64,000 nt of DNA, taken from the NCBI GenBank assembly GCA_964433345.1, contig CAYSQJ010000001.1:1-64000 (forward strand). Direction: 5' to 3'. Numbering within the stretch: position 1 is the stretch's first letter; each line of letters starts with the position of its first letter. Source of the stretch: Ga0077527 sp964433345. GTDB lineage: Bacteria > Pseudomonadota > Gammaproteobacteria > Burkholderiales > SG8-41. The translations under genes and the position numbers were made by a program. Below the pieces are notes generated by a model. The model did no database searches. It was not told where the DNA came from and saw nothing but the letters and a program-made list of their open reading frames with translations. Below are positions 1-9,272 of the stretch, piece by piece.

Positions 1-839
<839 letters not shown>

Positions 840-849
840 GGTGTTGCTC

Positions 850-1386
850 CTAGTGGGTCAGCGCGGCGGTCATGGCATCCAGCCTGCCGCGCACCGTTGC
901 ATCGATGACTTTGTCGCCGACCATGATCTTCAGGCCGCCGATGAGTTGCGGATCGAGTTCGACTCTGGCCGTGATCTTGCGGCCGTACTTCTTTTCCAGC
1001 GCAGCGACCAGCATCTTCAGCTGGGCATCGTCCACCGGCAGCGCGGACATCACGGTCGCTTCCATCGTGCCTTCGTGCTCGCGGCGCAGCGCGCCGAACA
1101 GTTCGACGATCTGCGGCATCAGACCCAGCCTGCGGTTCTGCGCCAGCACCTGGACAAAATTGCGCGCTTCGCCGGAGAGCTGCTTGCCGGCCACATCGAT
1201 GATGATGCCTTCAAGCTGCGCGGTGCCAACCTGGGGTGCGCCGATCAGCGCGGCGATCTGCGGATCGGCGACCACCGCGGCAATGAGATCCAGCGCCCCG
1301 GACCAGGCCGGCAGGGCGTTCTGCTCGCGGGCGAGCCTGAACGCGGCTTCGGCGTAAGGGCGGGCGATGGTGACGGGTTCGGCCAT
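850..1386 (-). CDS. atpH: F1F0 ATP synthase subunit delta
   Basis: 178-residue delta (OSCP-type) subunit, which links the top of the F1 alpha3beta3 head to the b-subunit stator stalk. The N-terminus VTIARPYAEAAFRLA and the C-terminal GGLKIMVGDKVIDATVRGRLD (shown in parts: GGLKIMVGD, DATVRGRL) are the two conserved family blocks. Length matches E. coli (177). It starts four bases after the atpF stop and ends ten bases before atpA, so it is translated within one polycistronic ATP synthase message. Confidence 0.96.
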   Translation of the reverse strand: MAEPVTIARPYAEAAFRLAREQNALPAWSGALDLIAAVVADPQIAALIGAPQVGTAQLEGIIIDVAGKQLSGEARNFVQVLAQNRRLGLMPQIVELFGALRREHEGTMEATVMSALPVDDAQLKMLVAALEKKYGRKITARVELDPQLIGGLKIMVGDKVIDATVRGRLDAMTAALTH

Positions 1387-1390
1387 GGGA

Positions 1391-1861
1391 TCAGAGCTGT
1401 TTCTGCACGGCGGCGATCAGGTCGGCGTGGGCCTTGGCGTCGACTTCGCGCCTGAGGATCTGTTCGGCGCCGGCCACGGCGAGTGCCGCAACCTGGCCGC
1501 GCAGCGCCTCGCGGGCACGCGCGACTTCCTGGTCGATTTCGGCCTTGGCGCCGGCTACCAGTCTTTCACCCTCGGTCCTTGCCGACGCTTTCGCTTCCTC
1601 GATCATCTGGCTGGCGCGTTTTTCCGCCTGGGCGACGATTTCTGCAGCGCGACCGCGGGCCTGGCTTATCGCTTCCTCGGCCTGCTTCGCCGAACGTTCC
1701 AGCGACTGCTTGCCGGCTTCGGCAGCAGCCAGGCCGTCAGCGATACGCTTGGTGCGTTCGTCCATCGCATCGGTGATCATCGGCCACACGAAACGGACCG
1801 TGAACCAGATCAGCGCCGCGAACGACAGTGCCTGGACGAACAGGGTGGCGTTGATATTCAT
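1391..1861 (-). CDS. atpF: F1F0 ATP synthase subunit b
   Basis: 156-residue b subunit, the membrane-anchored peripheral stalk. It has a single N-terminal hydrophobic segment (about residues 5-27) followed by a long charged Ala/Glu/Lys/Arg-rich helix, the right-handed coiled-coil dimer region, to the C-terminus. Length equals that of E. coli AtpF. Position between c and delta subunits confirms the call. Only one b gene is present here, as expected for non-photosynthetic proteobacteria. Confidence 0.96.
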   Translation of the reverse strand: MNINATLFVQALSFAALIWFTVRFVWPMITDAMDERTKRIADGLAAAEAGKQSLERSAKQAEEAISQARGRAAEIVAQAEKRASQMIEEAKASARTEGERLVAGAKAEIDQEVARAREALRGQVAALAVAGAEQILRREVDAKAHADLIAAVQKQL

Positions 1862-1885
1862 GCTGTGCCCCTGTCGGGAAAAAAA

Positions 1886-2155
1886 TTACTTGGCCAGGAC
1901 GCCGAGCAGCGGATTGGCGAAGCCGAAGAACATGGCGATACCGACGCCAATCAGGAACGCGGCATCAATAAGACCGGCCAGCAGGAACATGAATTTCTGC
2001 AGTTGCGGGATCAGTTCCGGCTGACGCGCGGCGGCTTCAAGGAACTTCGAGCCCATGATGCCGATGCCGATACAGGCACCGATGGCGCCGAGGCCGATGA
2101 TGATGCCGATACCCAGCGCGGTGTAGCCTTGAATGACGGCAGCGTATTGTTCCAT
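1886..2155 (-). CDS. atpE: F1F0 ATP synthase subunit c (proteolipid)
   Basis: 89-residue c subunit that forms the rotating membrane ring. It is a hairpin of two hydrophobic helices (about residues 8-36 and 52-78) joined by the polar loop RQP at 44-46, which contacts gamma/epsilon. The ion-binding carboxylate is Asp64 in LIDAAFLIG. The surrounding Ala-Ala, and the lack of the Gln/Glu/Ser set of sodium-type rings, suggest a proton-coupled enzyme (inference). The glycine-rich first helix (GIGIIIGLGAIGACIGIGI) is typical. Confidence 0.97.
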   Translation of the reverse strand: MEQYAAVIQGYTALGIGIIIGLGAIGACIGIGIMGSKFLEAAARQPELIPQLQKFMFLLAGLIDAAFLIGVGIAMFFGFANPLLGVLAK

Positions 2156-2223
2156 TTTGAGTTCCCTTTCTTTCGGACAGGTAGTAATTGCGAAGTGTTA
2201 AAAACCGGTTCGGATGGTTCGGA

Positions 2224-3039
2224 TCAGTGATGCTCGTGCGCCATGGCGATGTAGACGCATGACAGCACCATGAAAATGAAGGCCTGCAGCAGGATGATCA
2301 GGATGTGAAAAACGGCCCATGCCCAGTACAGCATGCCTGCGGCGGCACCGGCGAGCACCCCGCCGAAGGACAGGGCAGCCAGGGTGCCCATAACACCCAG
2401 CAGCATGAAAATCAGTTCACCGGCATACATGTTGCCGAACAGCCGCATGGCGAGGGAAACCGGCTTGGCCACATACTCGATGATGTTCAGCGCAAGATTG
2501 GGTATCCACAGCAGCGGGTTGTTGCCGAAGGGCGCGGTGAACAACTCGTGCGCGAAACCGCCCGCACCCTTGGCCTTGAAGCTGAAGAAGATCGTCAGCA
2601 GGAAAATCGTCAGCGACATCGCGAAGGTGGTGTTGAGATCGGTAGTCGGCACTGCCTTCCAGTAGGAAAGGCCGGTTGCGCCGGTGACCGTGGCCACCCA
2701 GTCGATGGGCAGCAGGTCCATCAGGTTCATCATGAACACCCAGACGAAAATCGTCAGCGCCAGCGGGGCAAGAAACCTGCGGTCTCCCGGAAACACGCCC
2801 TTGACGGTGTCGTCGACGAATTCGACCAGCAACTCGATAAAACCCTGCACGCGGCCCGGAATGCCCGAGGTCGCGCCGCGCGCGACCAGATAAAAGGCGC
2901 CCAGCCCGAGCAGGCCGGTAAACCAGCCCATCAGGATGGTGTCGATATGGAAGGTCCAGAAACCTTCGCCCACCCGAAGATTGGTCAGGTGATGGGCAAT
3001 GTATTCGCCCGCGTTTTGGGGTGCTTGACCGGCCGCCAT
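2224..3039 (-). CDS. atpB: F1F0 ATP synthase subunit a
   Basis: Subunit a, the stator membrane protein carrying the proton half-channels. With the ATG at 3039 it is 271 residues, the same as in E. coli. The essential arginine is Arg199 in SLAMRLFGNMYAGE, and multiple hydrophobic helices end in a His-rich tail (AHEHH). A TTG at 3075 in the same frame would add 12 residues and overlap atpI by 16 bases. The ATG was preferred because of codon type and family length, although neither has a strong ribosome-binding site. Confidence 0.95.
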   Translation of the reverse strand: MAAGQAPQNAGEYIAHHLTNLRVGEGFWTFHIDTILMGWFTGLLGLGAFYLVARGATSGIPGRVQGFIELLVEFVDDTVKGVFPGDRRFLAPLALTIFVWVFMMNLMDLLPIDWVATVTGATGLSYWKAVPTTDLNTTFAMSLTIFLLTIFFSFKAKGAGGFAHELFTAPFGNNPLLWIPNLALNIIEYVAKPVSLAMRLFGNMYAGELIFMLLGVMGTLAALSFGGVLAGAAAGMLYWAWAVFHILIILLQAFIFMVLSCVYIAMAHEHH

Positions 3040-3059
3040 GTCTGTTACGTCTGTCTTTT

Positions 3060-3407
3060 CTACTTGTTCAACCAAAAAATCGCCGCTGGATAAGCCAGCA
3101 GCGCCACCCCGAAACCTGTCAGGCAGGCCAGCGCCCGGCCCGGGTCCGAAACTATCGCCCAGGCCAGCAGGGCCAGCGTCACCAGTACCTTGACCATTTC
3201 ACCCAGCAGATGGCCCCACATCAGGCGCGAAGCGCTGTTGCCGGGAACCATGCGCTGGCAAGCTGCATACGCCAGCGTTCCTGCAAGGGCGCAAGCCCCG
3301 CCTGTTACCACCGACTGCGCCGTTGCGGAGCCGGCAAACAACCAAGCTGCCATCCCAGTCAATATCGCCAGAACCAGCTGCAGACCGGCAACTACAAGGG
3401 CGGTCAT
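3060..3407 (-). CDS. atpI: ATP synthase protein I
   Basis: Small membrane protein that leads many atp operons and is thought to help assembly of the c ring (family knowledge). The ATG at 3407 gives 115 residues beginning MTALVVAGLQLVLAIL, with four hydrophobic segments and few charges. An upstream TTG at 3467 in the same frame was not chosen because no ribosome-binding site precedes it at a useful distance. Sequence conservation in AtpI is low, so the call rests on size, topology and first position in the operon behind a good promoter. Confidence 0.85.
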   Translation of the reverse strand: MTALVVAGLQLVLAILTGMAAWLFAGSATAQSVVTGGACALAGTLAYAACQRMVPGNSASRLMWGHLLGEMVKVLVTLALLAWAIVSDPGRALACLTGFGVALLAYPAAIFWLNK

Positions 3408-3510
3408 GCATCCATCCGCTTTTTCTTGCGCGGTGCCGCACCCGCGATCTGACGCCCCCTCGGCCAACCTTCTTTGCCGCAGCGCAATATCCGGGGGTAG
3501 AAATCTTTCA

Positions 3511-3540
3511 ATTTTACAGCCCGCCCAGTTATTGCGTCAA
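3511..3540 (-). promoter_or_regulatory. Sigma-70-type promoter of the atp operon
   Basis: On the minus strand TTGACG (3540-3535) is followed after 18 bases by TAAAAT (3516-3511); each hexamer matches the consensus at five of six positions. It lies in the 150-base gap between parB and atpI and points into atpI. Confidence 0.65.
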
Positions 3541-3557
3541 TTTTGATTTGACGACAC

Positions 3558-4418
3558 TTACTTGAGTTTGGTCAGCAAAGCATCCAGCTGATCCAGCGAA
3601 CCATAAGCAATGACCAGCTTGCCGCTGCCCTTGCGCGAACCGGCCTGTATTTTCACCGTGGTACCGAGGCGCGCCGAGATTTCTTCCTCCAGCCTTGCCA
3701 CATCGCGATCCTGACGCAGAGGGCGCCGGGTCGGCCTGGCGCTCGTCGTCGCCAGGCCGACCCGGCGCTCGACCTCCCGTACCGACCAACCCTCTTGTGC
3801 AGCCTCTCTTGCCAGCGCAATCTGGCGTTCCACAGGCAGCGCCAGCAGTGCGCGGGCATGACCCATTTCGATGCGGCCCTCGCCGAGCAGCGTTTTCACC
3901 GGCGGAGCCAGCTCCAGCAGGCGCAGCAGGTTGGTCACCGCGGTCCGCGACTTGCCAATGGCATCGGCCACGGCTTGATGCGTCAGCGCAAATTCCTTGA
4001 TCAGGCGCTCGATGCCGACCGCTTCTTCGAGTGCATTGAGGTCTTCGCGCTGGATATTCTCGATCAGCGCCACCGCAAGCGCCTGCTGGTCAGGCACGGC
4101 GCGCACCAGCACCGGCACCGTGACAAGACCGGCTATGCGCGCGGCCCGCCAGCGCCGTTCGCCGGCGATGATTTCATGTTTGCCGTCACCGATCGCGCGC
4201 ACCAGGATCGGCTGCATCACGCCCTGCGCCTTGATCGAGGCCGCCAGTGCATCGAGCGCCTCCTGATCCATCCGGGTACGCGGCTGGTACTTGCCCGGCT
4301 GCAGCGCGGTAACCGGCAGGCTGGTCACGGTATCGCTGGGAGTGGCGCGAGGCGGCGCACTGTCATTGCCGCCCAGCAATGCATCAAGGCCGCGTCCCAA
4401 TCCTTTCGGCTTGACCAT
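3558..4418 (-). CDS. parB: Chromosome partitioning protein ParB
   Basis: 286-residue ParB (Spo0J family) CTPase/DNA-binding protein that loads at parS and spreads along DNA as a clamp. The CTP-binding signature GERRWRA is at residues 86-92, ENIQRED at 120-126, and the parS-recognition helix-turn-helix spans about 146-170 (HQAVADAIGKSRTAVTNLLRL). The C-terminal 45 residues form the dimerisation domain. It follows parA with a 23-base gap in the conserved mnmG-rsmG-parA-parB order. Two matching parS sites lie 3.4 kb upstream between mnmG and mnmE. Confidence 0.97.
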   Translation of the reverse strand: MVKPKGLGRGLDALLGGNDSAPPRATPSDTVTSLPVTALQPGKYQPRTRMDQEALDALAASIKAQGVMQPILVRAIGDGKHEIIAGERRWRAARIAGLVTVPVLVRAVPDQQALAVALIENIQREDLNALEEAVGIERLIKEFALTHQAVADAIGKSRTAVTNLLRLLELAPPVKTLLGEGRIEMGHARALLALPVERQIALAREAAQEGWSVREVERRVGLATTSARPTRRPLRQDRDVARLEEEISARLGTTVKIQAGSRKGSGKLVIAYGSLDQLDALLTKLK

Positions 4419-4441
4419 AAAAATCCTTTATAATCAATTAT

Positions 4442-5206
4442 TTATTCAGGTGCGCGGTTCAGCATCTCGCCGGCCAGCGCAAGATAGGCTTGCGCCCCCT
4501 TGGAATTGCGGTCGAACTCCAGCGCTGGCAAGCCATGGCTGGGCGCTTCGGCCAAGCGCACATTACGTGGAATCACCGTGCGGTACACCTTGTCGCCGAA
4601 ATGCTGCAGCAGCTGAGCCGACACCTGCTGGGCCAGCGTGTTGCGCGGGTCGTACATGGTGCGCAACAGGCCCTCTATTTCGAGCTCAGGATTGAGATGG
4701 GCGCGCACGCGCTTGATGGTGCCAACGAGATCCGACAGTCCCTCCAGCGCGTAGTACTCGCATTGCATCGGAATCATCACCGCCTGTGCCGCCGTCAAGC
4801 CGTTGACGGTCAGCAGATTCAGCGCCGGCGGACAATCGATCAGGATGAAATCGTATTCGTCGGCAACGCCGGCCAGCGCGGCTTTCAGCCGCGTTTCGCG
4901 CTGCTCGATTTCGATCAGTTCGACCTCGGCGCCCGCCAGTTCTCGATTGGCCGGCAGCACGTCATAACCGGCCTGCGCACGCTGTCGTACCCCGGCAATG
5001 GTCTTTTCGCCGAGCAACACCTGGTACACCGTCGCTTCAAGTGCGCGCTTGTCGATGCCGCTGCCCATGGTCGCATTGCCCTGCGGGTCGAGGTCCACCA
5101 GCAGCACGCGACGCTGGGTTGCTGCGAGGCTCGCTGCAAGGTTGACGCCGGTCGTGGTTTTGCCGACGCCGCCTTTCTGGTTGGTAATGGCGATGATGCG
5201 CGTCAC
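4442..5206 (-). CDS. parA: Chromosome partitioning ATPase ParA
   Basis: 254-residue ParA/Soj ATPase with the deviant Walker A KGGVGKTT at residues 11-18, the DLDPQGNAT switch and IDCPPALNLL Walker B. The start is a GTG at 5206, overlapping the rsmG stop as GTGA; it gives the standard N-terminus (V)TRIIAITNQKGG. The frame stays open another 54 codons upstream, but that extension lies inside rsmG and is unlike any ParA. It acts with ParB to move newly replicated origins apart. Confidence 0.97.
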   Translation of the reverse strand: MTRIIAITNQKGGVGKTTTGVNLAASLAATQRRVLLVDLDPQGNATMGSGIDKRALEATVYQVLLGEKTIAGVRQRAQAGYDVLPANRELAGAEVELIEIEQRETRLKAALAGVADEYDFILIDCPPALNLLTVNGLTAAQAVMIPMQCEYYALEGLSDLVGTIKRVRAHLNPELEIEGLLRTMYDPRNTLAQQVSAQLLQHFGDKVYRTVIPRNVRLAEAPSHGLPALEFDRNSKGAQAYLALAGEMLNRAPE

Positions 5207-5835
5207 GCCGCCTCCGCCGGTTGCAACAGTGCCGCATGGCGTTCGGCGCCAAGACCAGGCACACGCAGTGGCACGACACTGCACAGGCGAAAGGCCTGCG
5301 GCAGCTTTGCGAGTTCCTCGTGCGGATACGCCCCCTTCATTGCAATCACGACGCCATCCTTTGCACACAACCGCCCGGCAAGGGCAATGAATTCCGCGAC
5401 ATCCGAAAATGCGCGCGACACCACGGTGTCGAAGGACTGCGGCGCATCCCAGGTTTCAACGCGCGCGCAGGCGACTTCGACATTGCCCAGCTGCAGCTCG
5501 ATGACTGCCTGGCGCAGAAAGGTCGTTTTCTTGTGGCTGGAATCGAGCAGAGTGAACTGCCAGTCCGGACACGCCAGCGCCAGCGGAATACCGGGCAATC
5601 CTGCACCGGTGCCGACATCGAGCACCCGCGGCCCGTGCAGATACGGCAGCACCGCCAGCGAATCGAGCAGGTGGTGCGTCAGCATTTTCTGCGGCTCGCG
5701 CACCGCAGTCAGGTTATAGGCCTTATTCCACTTTTCGATCAGCGCAAGGTAATCAAGCATGCGCTGTTGCGTGGCCGCAGCAATGTTCAGGCCGAGCGCC
5801 CGGATGCCCGCGGCCAGTTCGTCCGCGAGGTTCAT
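5203..5835 (-). CDS. rsmG: 16S rRNA (guanine527-N7)-methyltransferase RsmG
   Basis: 210-residue SAM-dependent methyltransferase (formerly GidB) that makes m7G527 in 16S rRNA. The SAM-binding motif I is VLDVGTGAGLPGIPLAL near residue 70, and the preceding YNLTAVREP...HHLLDSLAV block is diagnostic. It is tightly coupled to its neighbours: its ATG overlaps the mnmG stop (ATGA) and its stop overlaps the parA GTG. In other bacteria loss of RsmG gives low-level streptomycin resistance. Confidence 0.97.
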   Translation of the reverse strand: MNLADELAAGIRALGLNIAAATQQRMLDYLALIEKWNKAYNLTAVREPQKMLTHHLLDSLAVLPYLHGPRVLDVGTGAGLPGIPLALACPDWQFTLLDSSHKKTTFLRQAVIELQLGNVEVACARVETWDAPQSFDTVVSRAFSDVAEFIALAGRLCAKDGVVIAMKGAYPHEELAKLPQAFRLCSVVPLRVPGLGAERHAALLQPAEAA

Positions 5836-7727
5836 GCGCTTTTCTGGAGGACGGCGGAAATGCGTTTGAGATGCACCAGCAGCACCGAAATCGCCGCTGG
5901 CGTGATGCCCGAAATGCGCGAAGCCTGACCAAGGGTTTCCGGCCGGGCACGATCCAGTTTCTGCTGGACCTCGATCGACAGGCCCCGCACCTGGGTGTAG
6001 TCGAGGTCAGCCGGCAGGCGCAACTCGTCCTGCTGCGCACGGTGCTCGATCTCAGTGCGCTGGCGTTCGATATAGCCCTGATACTTGGCCTGGATTTCCA
6101 CCTGTTCCGCGACCTGCGAATCGTCAACTCCGGGGCCGGCGCCGGGCAAGACCACCAGGCTGGTATAGCTCACTTCCGGGCGCCGCAGCAGATCCGACAG
6201 TGAATACTCACGTTCGATATTTTTACCAATAAAATCAATAGCTTGCTGTTCCGTGAGCTGCCCGGGATTGACCCAGGTCGATTTCAGCCGTTCCTGTTCG
6301 CGGGCAATCGCTTCGCGCTTGCGTTCAAAGATTTCCCAGCGCCGATCATCGACAACGCCGAGTCGGTGGCCGATTTCGGTCAGTCGCAAGTCGGCATTGT
6401 CCTCGCGCAGGGACAGCCGGTATTCGGCGCGGCTGGTGAACATGCGATAGGGCTCGGACACGCCACGGGTGATCAGGTCATCGACCAGCACACCGAGGTA
6501 GGCCTGATCGCGGGTCGGCGACCAGGCTTCGCGGCCGCTGGCCTGCAGACCGGCATTGATGCCCGCCAGCAGGCCTTGAGCAGCGGCTTCCTCGTAACCG
6601 GTGGTGCCGTTGATCTGGCCCGCGAAAAACAGGCCGCCGATTGCTTTGGTTTCCAGAGAGGCCTTGAGTCCGCGCGGATCAAAATAATCATATTCGATCG
6701 CATAACCCGGCCGGGTGATATGCGCTTGTTCCAGGCCTTTAATCGAGCGCACCACCGCCAGCTGCACATCGAAAGGCAGGCTGGTGGAAATGCCGTTGGG
6801 GTAATACTCGTGCACCGTCAGGCCCTCGGGTTCGAGGAAAATCTGGTGCGAAGACTTGTCGGCGAAACGGTGGATCTTGTCCTCGATCGACGGGCAATAA
6901 CGCGGGCCCACGCCTTCGATGACGCCCGTGAACATCGGCGAGCGGTCAAGCCCACCGCGGATCGCCTCGTGCGTGCGCTCGTTGGTATGGGTGATCCAGC
7001 ACGGCAGCTGTCGCGGATGCTGTTCGCGCCGCCCGAGGAAGGAAAATACCGGCACCGGATCATCTCCGGGCTGCTCGGTCATTTGCGTAAAATCGATCGT
7101 GCGGCCGTCAATGCGCGGCGGCGTACCGGTTTTCAGGCGCCCCACTGGCAGTTTCAGTTCGCGAAGGCGCGCCGCCAGGCTGACTGAAGGCGGATCACCG
7201 GCGCGGCCGCCCTGGTAATTCTGCAGGCCGACGTGGATCAGGCCGGACAGGAAGGTGCCTGCGGTCAGCACCACGGCACGTGCCTCGAAGCGCAAGCCGA
7301 TCTGGGTCATCACGCCCGTCACCTTGTCACCCTGAACGATCAAGTCGTCGACCGCCTGCTGGAATACGCTCAGATTGGGCTGGTTCTCGATACGGCTGCG
7401 GATGGCCTGGCGATACAGGACGCGGTCGGCCTGGGCGCGGGTTGCGCGTACCGCCGGACCCTTGCGGGAATTGAGGATGCGGAACTGGATACCGGCCTCG
7501 TCGGTCGCAGCGGCCATCGCCCCGCCCAGCGCATCGACCTCCTTGACCAAGTGGCCTTTGCCGATACCGCCGATCGAGGGATTGCAGGACATCTGGCCCA
7601 GCGTCTCGATACTGTGGGTCAGCAACAGCGTGCGGCAACCCATGCGCGCACTGGCGAGCGCGGCTTCGGTGCCAGCATGGCCGCCACCGATGACGATAAC
7701 GTCAAATTTTTCAGGGAATTGCGTCAT
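5832..7727 (-). CDS. mnmG: tRNA uridine 5-carboxymethylaminomethyl modification enzyme MnmG (GidA)
   Basis: 631-residue FAD-dependent enzyme that, with MnmE, installs cmnm5U34 in the wobble position of certain tRNAs. The FAD-binding GGGHAG is at residues 14-19 after MTQFPEKFDVIVI, and the GidA signatures NPSIGGIGKGHLVKE and TGTFLSGLIHVG are intact. The ATG at 7727 was chosen because it starts the conserved Rossmann strand; the frame remains open 43 codons upstream across a parS site. First gene of a translationally coupled mnmG-rsmG-parA-parB run. Confidence 0.97.
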   Translation of the reverse strand: MTQFPEKFDVIVIGGGHAGTEAALASARMGCRTLLLTHSIETLGQMSCNPSIGGIGKGHLVKEVDALGGAMAAATDEAGIQFRILNSRKGPAVRATRAQADRVLYRQAIRSRIENQPNLSVFQQAVDDLIVQGDKVTGVMTQIGLRFEARAVVLTAGTFLSGLIHVGLQNYQGGRAGDPPSVSLAARLRELKLPVGRLKTGTPPRIDGRTIDFTQMTEQPGDDPVPVFSFLGRREQHPRQLPCWITHTNERTHEAIRGGLDRSPMFTGVIEGVGPRYCPSIEDKIHRFADKSSHQIFLEPEGLTVHEYYPNGISTSLPFDVQLAVVRSIKGLEQAHITRPGYAIEYDYFDPRGLKASLETKAIGGLFFAGQINGTTGYEEAAAQGLLAGINAGLQASGREAWSPTRDQAYLGVLVDDLITRGVSEPYRMFTSRAEYRLSLREDNADLRLTEIGHRLGVVDDRRWEIFERKREAIAREQERLKSTWVNPGQLTEQQAIDFIGKNIEREYSLSDLLRRPEVSYTSLVVLPGAGPGVDDSQVAEQVEIQAKYQGYIERQRTEIEHRAQQDELRLPADLDYTQVRGLSIEVQQKLDRARPETLGQASRISGITPAAISVLLVHLKRISAVLQKSA

Positions 7728-7820
7728 TTTTCGCTGCTGCAGCCACCGTTGCCGGACGGGATCGAAGCCGGGCGCGCATGATAGCCCAGTTACCGATCCG
7801 GCGAAAGCCGCGACAGCCTG

Positions 7821-7836
7821 TGTTTCACGTGGAACA
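7821..7836. other. parS centromere-like site 1
   Basis: TGTTTCACGTGGAACA; its reverse complement TGTTCCACGTGAAACA is an exact match to the widely conserved bacterial parS consensus TGTTNCACGTGAAACA. It lies between mnmG and mnmE, 3.4 kb from parB and 3.8 kb from dnaA, as expected for a ParB loading site near the origin. Confidence 0.9.
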
Positions 7837-7867
7837 GCCGCCGACTGGCCTGACACCGCACCCCGAA

Positions 7868-7883
7868 GGTTCCACGTGAAACC
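7868..7883. other. parS centromere-like site 2
   Basis: GGTTCCACGTGAAACC, identical to the parS consensus over the central 14 bases and differing only at the two outermost positions. It is 47 bases from site 1 in the same intergenic region. Confidence 0.82.
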
Positions 7884-7894
7884 TCAAGACCGGG

Positions 7895-9235
7895 CTATTT
7901 ACCGATGCAGAATCTGGAAAAGATTTCACCCAGCAGATCGTCGGGCGTGAACTCACCGGTGATGGCTCCCAGCGCTTCGTGCGCCAGTCGCAATTCTTCG
8001 GCATAAAGCTCGAGCTGCAGGGTCTGCTCTTCAGCCGCGGCAAGGTGACGCTGGGCATTCAGCAGGGCCTCGACATGACGCGCCCGGGCTGTGAACAGGC
8101 CCTCCCCCGACGGCTGCCAGCCGGCCTGATCCCAGATCGCTTTTTTCAGCAACTCCAGTCCGGCGCCGGTTTGGGCCGACAACCAGATTTGTTCCTCTCC
8201 GGCGCCGCGCTCACGTCGCGGCGGCTGGCCGGCCAGGTCGATCTTGTTGAAAATACGAATCCGCGGCAGGTCCGGCGGCAAGCGTCCGACAATCGCTTGC
8301 ACGGCAGCATCGTCGGCCTCACGGGCATCGCAGACCAGCAGCGCCAGGTCGGCTTTCTGCACCATCGCCCAGCTGCGGTCGATACCGATCCGCTCCACGG
8401 CATCGGCGGTTTCGCGCAGGCCCGCGGTATCGATGATATGAACCGGCATGCCGTCGATATCGATCTGCTCGCGCAGCGCATCGCGGGTGGTGCCCGGCGT
8501 GTCGGTGACGATTGCCACCTCCTCCCCGGCGAAGCGGTTGAGCAGACTCGACTTGCCGACATTGGGTGCACCGATCAGCACCGCCTGCACGCCGTCGCGC
8601 AACAGGCTGCCCTGCCGAGTCGCTGCCAGCGTGACCGCCAGCTCTTCACGGATTTCCGCCAGCTTTTCGGCCGCCCGCCCGGCGGTCAGGAACTCCACTT
8701 CCTCTTCGGGAAAATCGAGGGTGGCCTCGAGGAGCATGCGCAGGGCGATGATTTTTTCAGTAAGTCTTTGTATTAATTTTGAAAAATCACCATGCAAGGA
8801 ACGCAAGGCGGCGCGTGCAGCCGTTGTCGTCGAAGCCTCGATCAGGTCGGCAACGCCTTCGGCCTGGGCCAGATCCATGCGGCCGTTGAGATAGGCGCGT
8901 TCAGTGAATTCGCCGGGACGCGCCAGGCGTGCGCCCAGTTCGAGACAGCGTTGCAACAGCTGGCGCATGACCACCGGTCCGCCGTGGCCCTGCAGTTCCA
9001 GCACGTCCTCGCCGGTGTACGAATTCGGAGCCTTGAAATAGAGCAGCAGCCCGTCGTCAATGGCGGTGCCGCCGGCATCTAGAAATTGCGTAAACAGGGC
9101 ACGGCGTGCGGCAGGCTGGCGCGGGGTCAACCCGGAAGCGAAATGCAGAAGGTTTGCGCCGGAGACGCGGATGATGCCGACGCCGCCCCGCCCCGGTGCC
9201 GTGGCAATCGCAGCGATGGTGTCTCGGCGCATCAT
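7895..9235 (-). CDS. mnmE: tRNA modification GTPase MnmE (TrmE)
   Basis: 446-residue potassium-activated GTPase, partner of MnmG. An N-terminal tetrahydrofolate-binding domain (to about residue 120) is followed by a helical domain with an inserted Ras-like G domain: P-loop GAPNVGKS 222-229, DTPGTTRD 245-252, DTAG 269-272, NKID 330-333. The family-defining C-terminal FCIGK ends the protein, supplying the catalytic Cys. Two adjacent ATG codons (9235, 9232) precede RRDTIAAIATAPGRGG; either may be used. It lies 37 bases after yidC. Confidence 0.96.
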   Translation of the reverse strand: MMRRDTIAAIATAPGRGGVGIIRVSGANLLHFASGLTPRQPAARRALFTQFLDAGGTAIDDGLLLYFKAPNSYTGEDVLELQGHGGPVVMRQLLQRCLELGARLARPGEFTERAYLNGRMDLAQAEGVADLIEASTTTAARAALRSLHGDFSKLIQRLTEKIIALRMLLEATLDFPEEEVEFLTAGRAAEKLAEIREELAVTLAATRQGSLLRDGVQAVLIGAPNVGKSSLLNRFAGEEVAIVTDTPGTTRDALREQIDIDGMPVHIIDTAGLRETADAVERIGIDRSWAMVQKADLALLVCDAREADDAAVQAIVGRLPPDLPRIRIFNKIDLAGQPPRRERGAGEEQIWLSAQTGAGLELLKKAIWDQAGWQPSGEGLFTARARHVEALLNAQRHLAAAEEQTLQLELYAEELRLAHEALGAITGEFTPDDLLGEIFSRFCIGK

Positions 9236-9272
9236 GCGCGGCGAGTATAGCGCCGCGGTGACCGGCCAGCGC

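Noticed and set aside
6215..6245. AATAAAATCAATA inside mnmG as a third copy of the AT-rich motif
   Set aside because: It encodes conserved MnmG residues (IDFIGKNIE), shares only part of the motif and is not near a gene end.
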